Shown here: positions 62,179 to 64,000 of the stretch, piece by piece
How positions within the stretch are numbered: position 1 is the stretch's first letter
How the letters are laid out: each line of letters begins with the position of its first letter
NCBI RefSeq assembly: GCF_900142845.1
Contig: NZ_FSRU01000001.1
Location: 1,116,001 to 1,180,000, forward strand
Origin: Paraburkholderia phenazinium
GTDB taxonomy: Bacteria; Pseudomonadota; Gammaproteobacteria; Burkholderiales; Burkholderiaceae
DNA length: 64,000 nucleotides
Direction of reading: 5' to 3'
Translations under genes and position numbers: made by a program
The notes under the pieces: model-generated
Seen by the model: the letters and a program-made list of their open reading frames with translations, nothing else
Database searches by the model: none
Told to the model about the DNA's origin: nothing

Positions 62179-62258
62179 GCGGCGATCGGTGGAAGGCCCC
62201 GGGGGCATCGGGGTTCGGTCGTTTTCATTCAGTCAAAAAGTAAAAGCAAGCAGGCGAT

Positions 62259-63473
62259 ATGGCTCTCTTCCAGTGTCTTGATGTGCACGGGCGATGTGCG
62301 ACGCGCCCAGGTTTCTGCCTCGGCTCGATGCTCCTTCTGTTGACGCTTGCCGGATGCGCAAAACATCAGGCCGGCGGTGCGGGCGATGCGGCATCGGCAA
62401 CCGAAGTCGGTGTGCTGGTCATGGCGCCGCAAAAGATCGTCGAGCGCACCGAGTTGTCCGGACGCCTGTCCGCACTCAATGTCGCCGACGTGCGTCCGCA
62501 GATTTCGGGCATCGTGCAAAAGCGGCTGTTTACCGAAGGTGCCGACGTCGCGGCCGGGCAGCCGCTTTACCAGATCGATCCGGCGGTCTACCAGGCCACC
62601 TACGATCAGGCCCGCGGCGTGCTGGCGAAGGCTGAAGCGGTGTTGTCGGACGCGAAGGCGAAGTCGAGCCGCTATGCGGAGCTGGTCAAGATCAACGCGG
62701 TGAGCAAGCAGGACTACGACGACGCCGTGGCCGCCGTGAACGAAGATCAGGCCGACGTGCTGGCCGATCATGCCTCGCTCGAGTCGGCGCGTATCAATCT
62801 GGGCTATACGCGCATCACGAGTCCGATCTCCGGGCAGATCGGCGTGTCGAGCGTGACGGCCGGCGCGCTCGTCACGGCGGAACAAACCACCGCGCTTGCG
62901 ACGGTCCAGTCGATTGACCGCATGTATCTCGACGTGACCCGTCCCAGCATCGATTGGTTAAGACTCCGAAAGGCATTCAATGCGGGTCATCTGAAGCGGG
63001 TGGGCGCGCAGGGCGCGGCCGTGCATATCGTGATGGAAGACGGCTCCGATTACGCGCAGCCGGGCACGCTGGCCTTCTCGGACATCACCGTCGATCAGAC
63101 CACCGGATCGGTCACGCTGCGCGTGGTGGTGCCCAATCCCGAGCACGAGCTGCTGCCTGGGATGTTCGTGCGGGCCGATCTGGAAGAGGGGGCCGACGAC
63201 CAGGCCATGCTGGTTCCGCAACTGGCCGTCACCCGTACGCCGGACGGTCAGGCAACGGTCTGGCTGGCCGGCGCCGACGGTAAGGCGCACGCGGCGACCG
63301 TCAAGGCCGAGACGGCCTACGGCGACCGCTGGATCGTTTCGCAGGGCCTGAAGATCGGCGATCGCGTGGTGATCAGCGGCGCCAGCCAGCTTCAGGATGG
63401 AGCACCGGTCACGGTGACCGACACGCATGCCTCCAACGCGCCCGCGGCTAGCGGTGCAGCAGTACACGGTTAA
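62259..63473 (+). CDS. RND efflux periplasmic adaptor (AcrA/MexA-like) lipoprotein
   Basis: A 404-residue membrane-fusion protein. A lipoprotein signal with LTLAGCAKH (acylated Cys), then the lipoyl half-motif VRPQISGIVQKRLFTEGADVAAGQPL, coiled hairpin, the second lipoyl half YTRITSPISGQIGVSSV, and beta-barrel. It bridges the inner-membrane pump to an outer-membrane channel. Co-directional with padR and the pump. Confidence 0.92.
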   Translation: MALFQCLDVHGRCATRPGFCLGSMLLLLTLAGCAKHQAGGAGDAASATEVGVLVMAPQKIVERTELSGRLSALNVADVRPQISGIVQKRLFTEGADVAAGQPLYQIDPAVYQATYDQARGVLAKAEAVLSDAKAKSSRYAELVKINAVSKQDYDDAVAAVNEDQADVLADHASLESARINLGYTRITSPISGQIGVSSVTAGALVTAEQTTALATVQSIDRMYLDVTRPSIDWLRLRKAFNAGHLKRVGAQGAAVHIVMEDGSDYAQPGTLAFSDITVDQTTGSVTLRVVVPNPEHELLPGMFVRADLEEGADDQAMLVPQLAVTRTPDGQATVWLAGADGKAHAATVKAETAYGDRWIVSQGLKIGDRVVISGASQLQDGAPVTVTDTHASNAPAASGAAVHG

Positions 63474-63484
63474 CCGGGGAAGAA

Positions 63485-64000
63485 ATGGCACGTTTTTTCA
63501 TCGATAGGCCGGTACTGGCCTGGGTCATCGCGTTCGTCATCATGATCGCCGGCGTGCTGGCCGTGCGTTCGATGCCGATCGAGCAATACCCGTCGGTCGC
63601 GCCGCCCGTCATCCAGATTGTCGCGACCTACCCGGGGGCTTCGGCCGACACCGTGGCCGCCAACGTCACGCAGGTGATCGAGCAGAGCCTCAGCGGCATC
63701 GATCATCTGCTCTATATGTCGTCGACCAGCAGCAATGCCGGCCAGGCCACCATCACGCTGACGCTCGAACCAGGGGCCAACGCCGACATCGCGCAGATGC
63801 AGGTGCAAAACAAGGTGAGCCAGGTGTCCGCCTTGCTGCCGCTGGTGGTCGAGCAACAGGGCATCAACGTTTCGAAAGCGAGCAGCAGCTTTCTGATGGT
63901 GGTGTCGCTGTCGTCGCGTAGCGGGCGGCTGAACTCGATCGAACTCGGCAATCTGCTGGCGAGCCAGCTTCAGGACCCCATCACCGAAATCAACGGCGTC
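63485..64000 (+). CDS. RND efflux pump, N-terminal part (cut by window end)
   Basis: The first 172 residues of an AcrB-type (HAE1) pump: MARFFIDRPVLAWVIAFVIM (first membrane helix and the conserved start), IEQYPSVAPPVIQIVATYPG and SSTSSNAGQATITLTLEPG. Eleven bases after the adaptor gene. The other about 870 residues lie beyond the window. Confidence 0.93.
   Translation, partial: MARFFIDRPVLAWVIAFVIMIAGVLAVRSMPIEQYPSVAPPVIQIVATYPGASADTVAANVTQVIEQSLSGIDHLLYMSSTSSNAGQATITLTLEPGANADIAQMQVQNKVSQVSALLPLVVEQQGINVSKASSSFLMVVSLSSRSGRLNSIELGNLLASQLQDPITEINGV

Overview
This is a GC-rich window from a Burkholderiaceae genome, most likely Paraburkholderia or a close relative. The evidence is a classic Burkholderia-type porin, OmpR-type two-component pairs, a bactofilin/LytM pair, an AraFGH sugar importer with an oxidative arabinose-type pathway, and long codon-bias shadow frames opposite real genes. 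I see no rRNA, tRNA, CRISPR array or intact insertion sequence.

Layout. 0-6.4 kb: small accessory genes, including the end of a TetR regulator, a broken alpha/beta hydrolase, a membrane protein, a lipoprotein, a GNAT acetyltransferase, a YciH/SUI1 protein, a HAD hydrolase, a chromosomal APH(3')-type aminoglycoside phosphotransferase, and a peroxiredoxin-fold protein that has lost its peroxidatic cysteine. 6.7-11.3 kb: a MipA/OmpV outer-membrane protein, a sensor/regulator pair and a DUF3300 lipoprotein. 11.7-15.9 kb: a LysR regulator divergent from a Rieske oxygenase, an M14-like hydrolase and a polar amino-acid binding protein, possibly an undescribed catabolic unit. 15.9-19.6 kb: a second FtsI-like transpeptidase and a chemoreceptor. 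19.85-20.42 kb: an element with two inverted 122-bp arms.

20.8-35.0 kb is the most unusual part. It starts with a complete aminoethylphosphonate (AEP) pathway: PEP mutase fused to a nucleotidyltransferase, phosphonopyruvate decarboxylase and AEP transaminase. Next comes a compact set of tailoring genes: NodB deacetylase, two APH-fold kinases, a CmcI-like protein with an internal deletion, a GT1 glycosyltransferase, an asparagine-synthetase-like ligase with a truncated glutaminase domain, a radical SAM enzyme, an FkbM-like methyltransferase, an FkbH-SGNH fusion and a PIG-L deacetylase. Several overlap by 4 bp. It looks like a biosynthetic or surface-glycan decoration cluster with no named product that I recognise.

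35.2-39.9 kb: a periplasmic PaoABC-type molybdenum aldehyde oxidoreductase with a MocA-like cofactor nucleotidyltransferase. 40.0-42.2 kb: a LysR regulator and a quinone-type alcohol dehydrogenase. 42.2-48.8 kb: a divergent sugar-acid dehydratase against sugar dehydrogenase-araFGH, with two identical-core palindromic operators between them. 49.3-53.9 kb: a porin, a BaeSR-like pair whose sensor carries a collagen-like Gly-Gly-Pro tract, and an orphan response regulator lacking the phospho-acceptor. 53.9-64 kb: an aspartate carbamoyltransferase with an HTH-like N-terminus, a DapA-family enzyme, the LytM-coiled coil-bactofilin set, a membrane sensor without output domain, an MHYT-GGDEF-EAL protein, and a PadR regulator with a near-perfect operator upstream of an RND efflux adaptor and pump (the pump runs off the window end).
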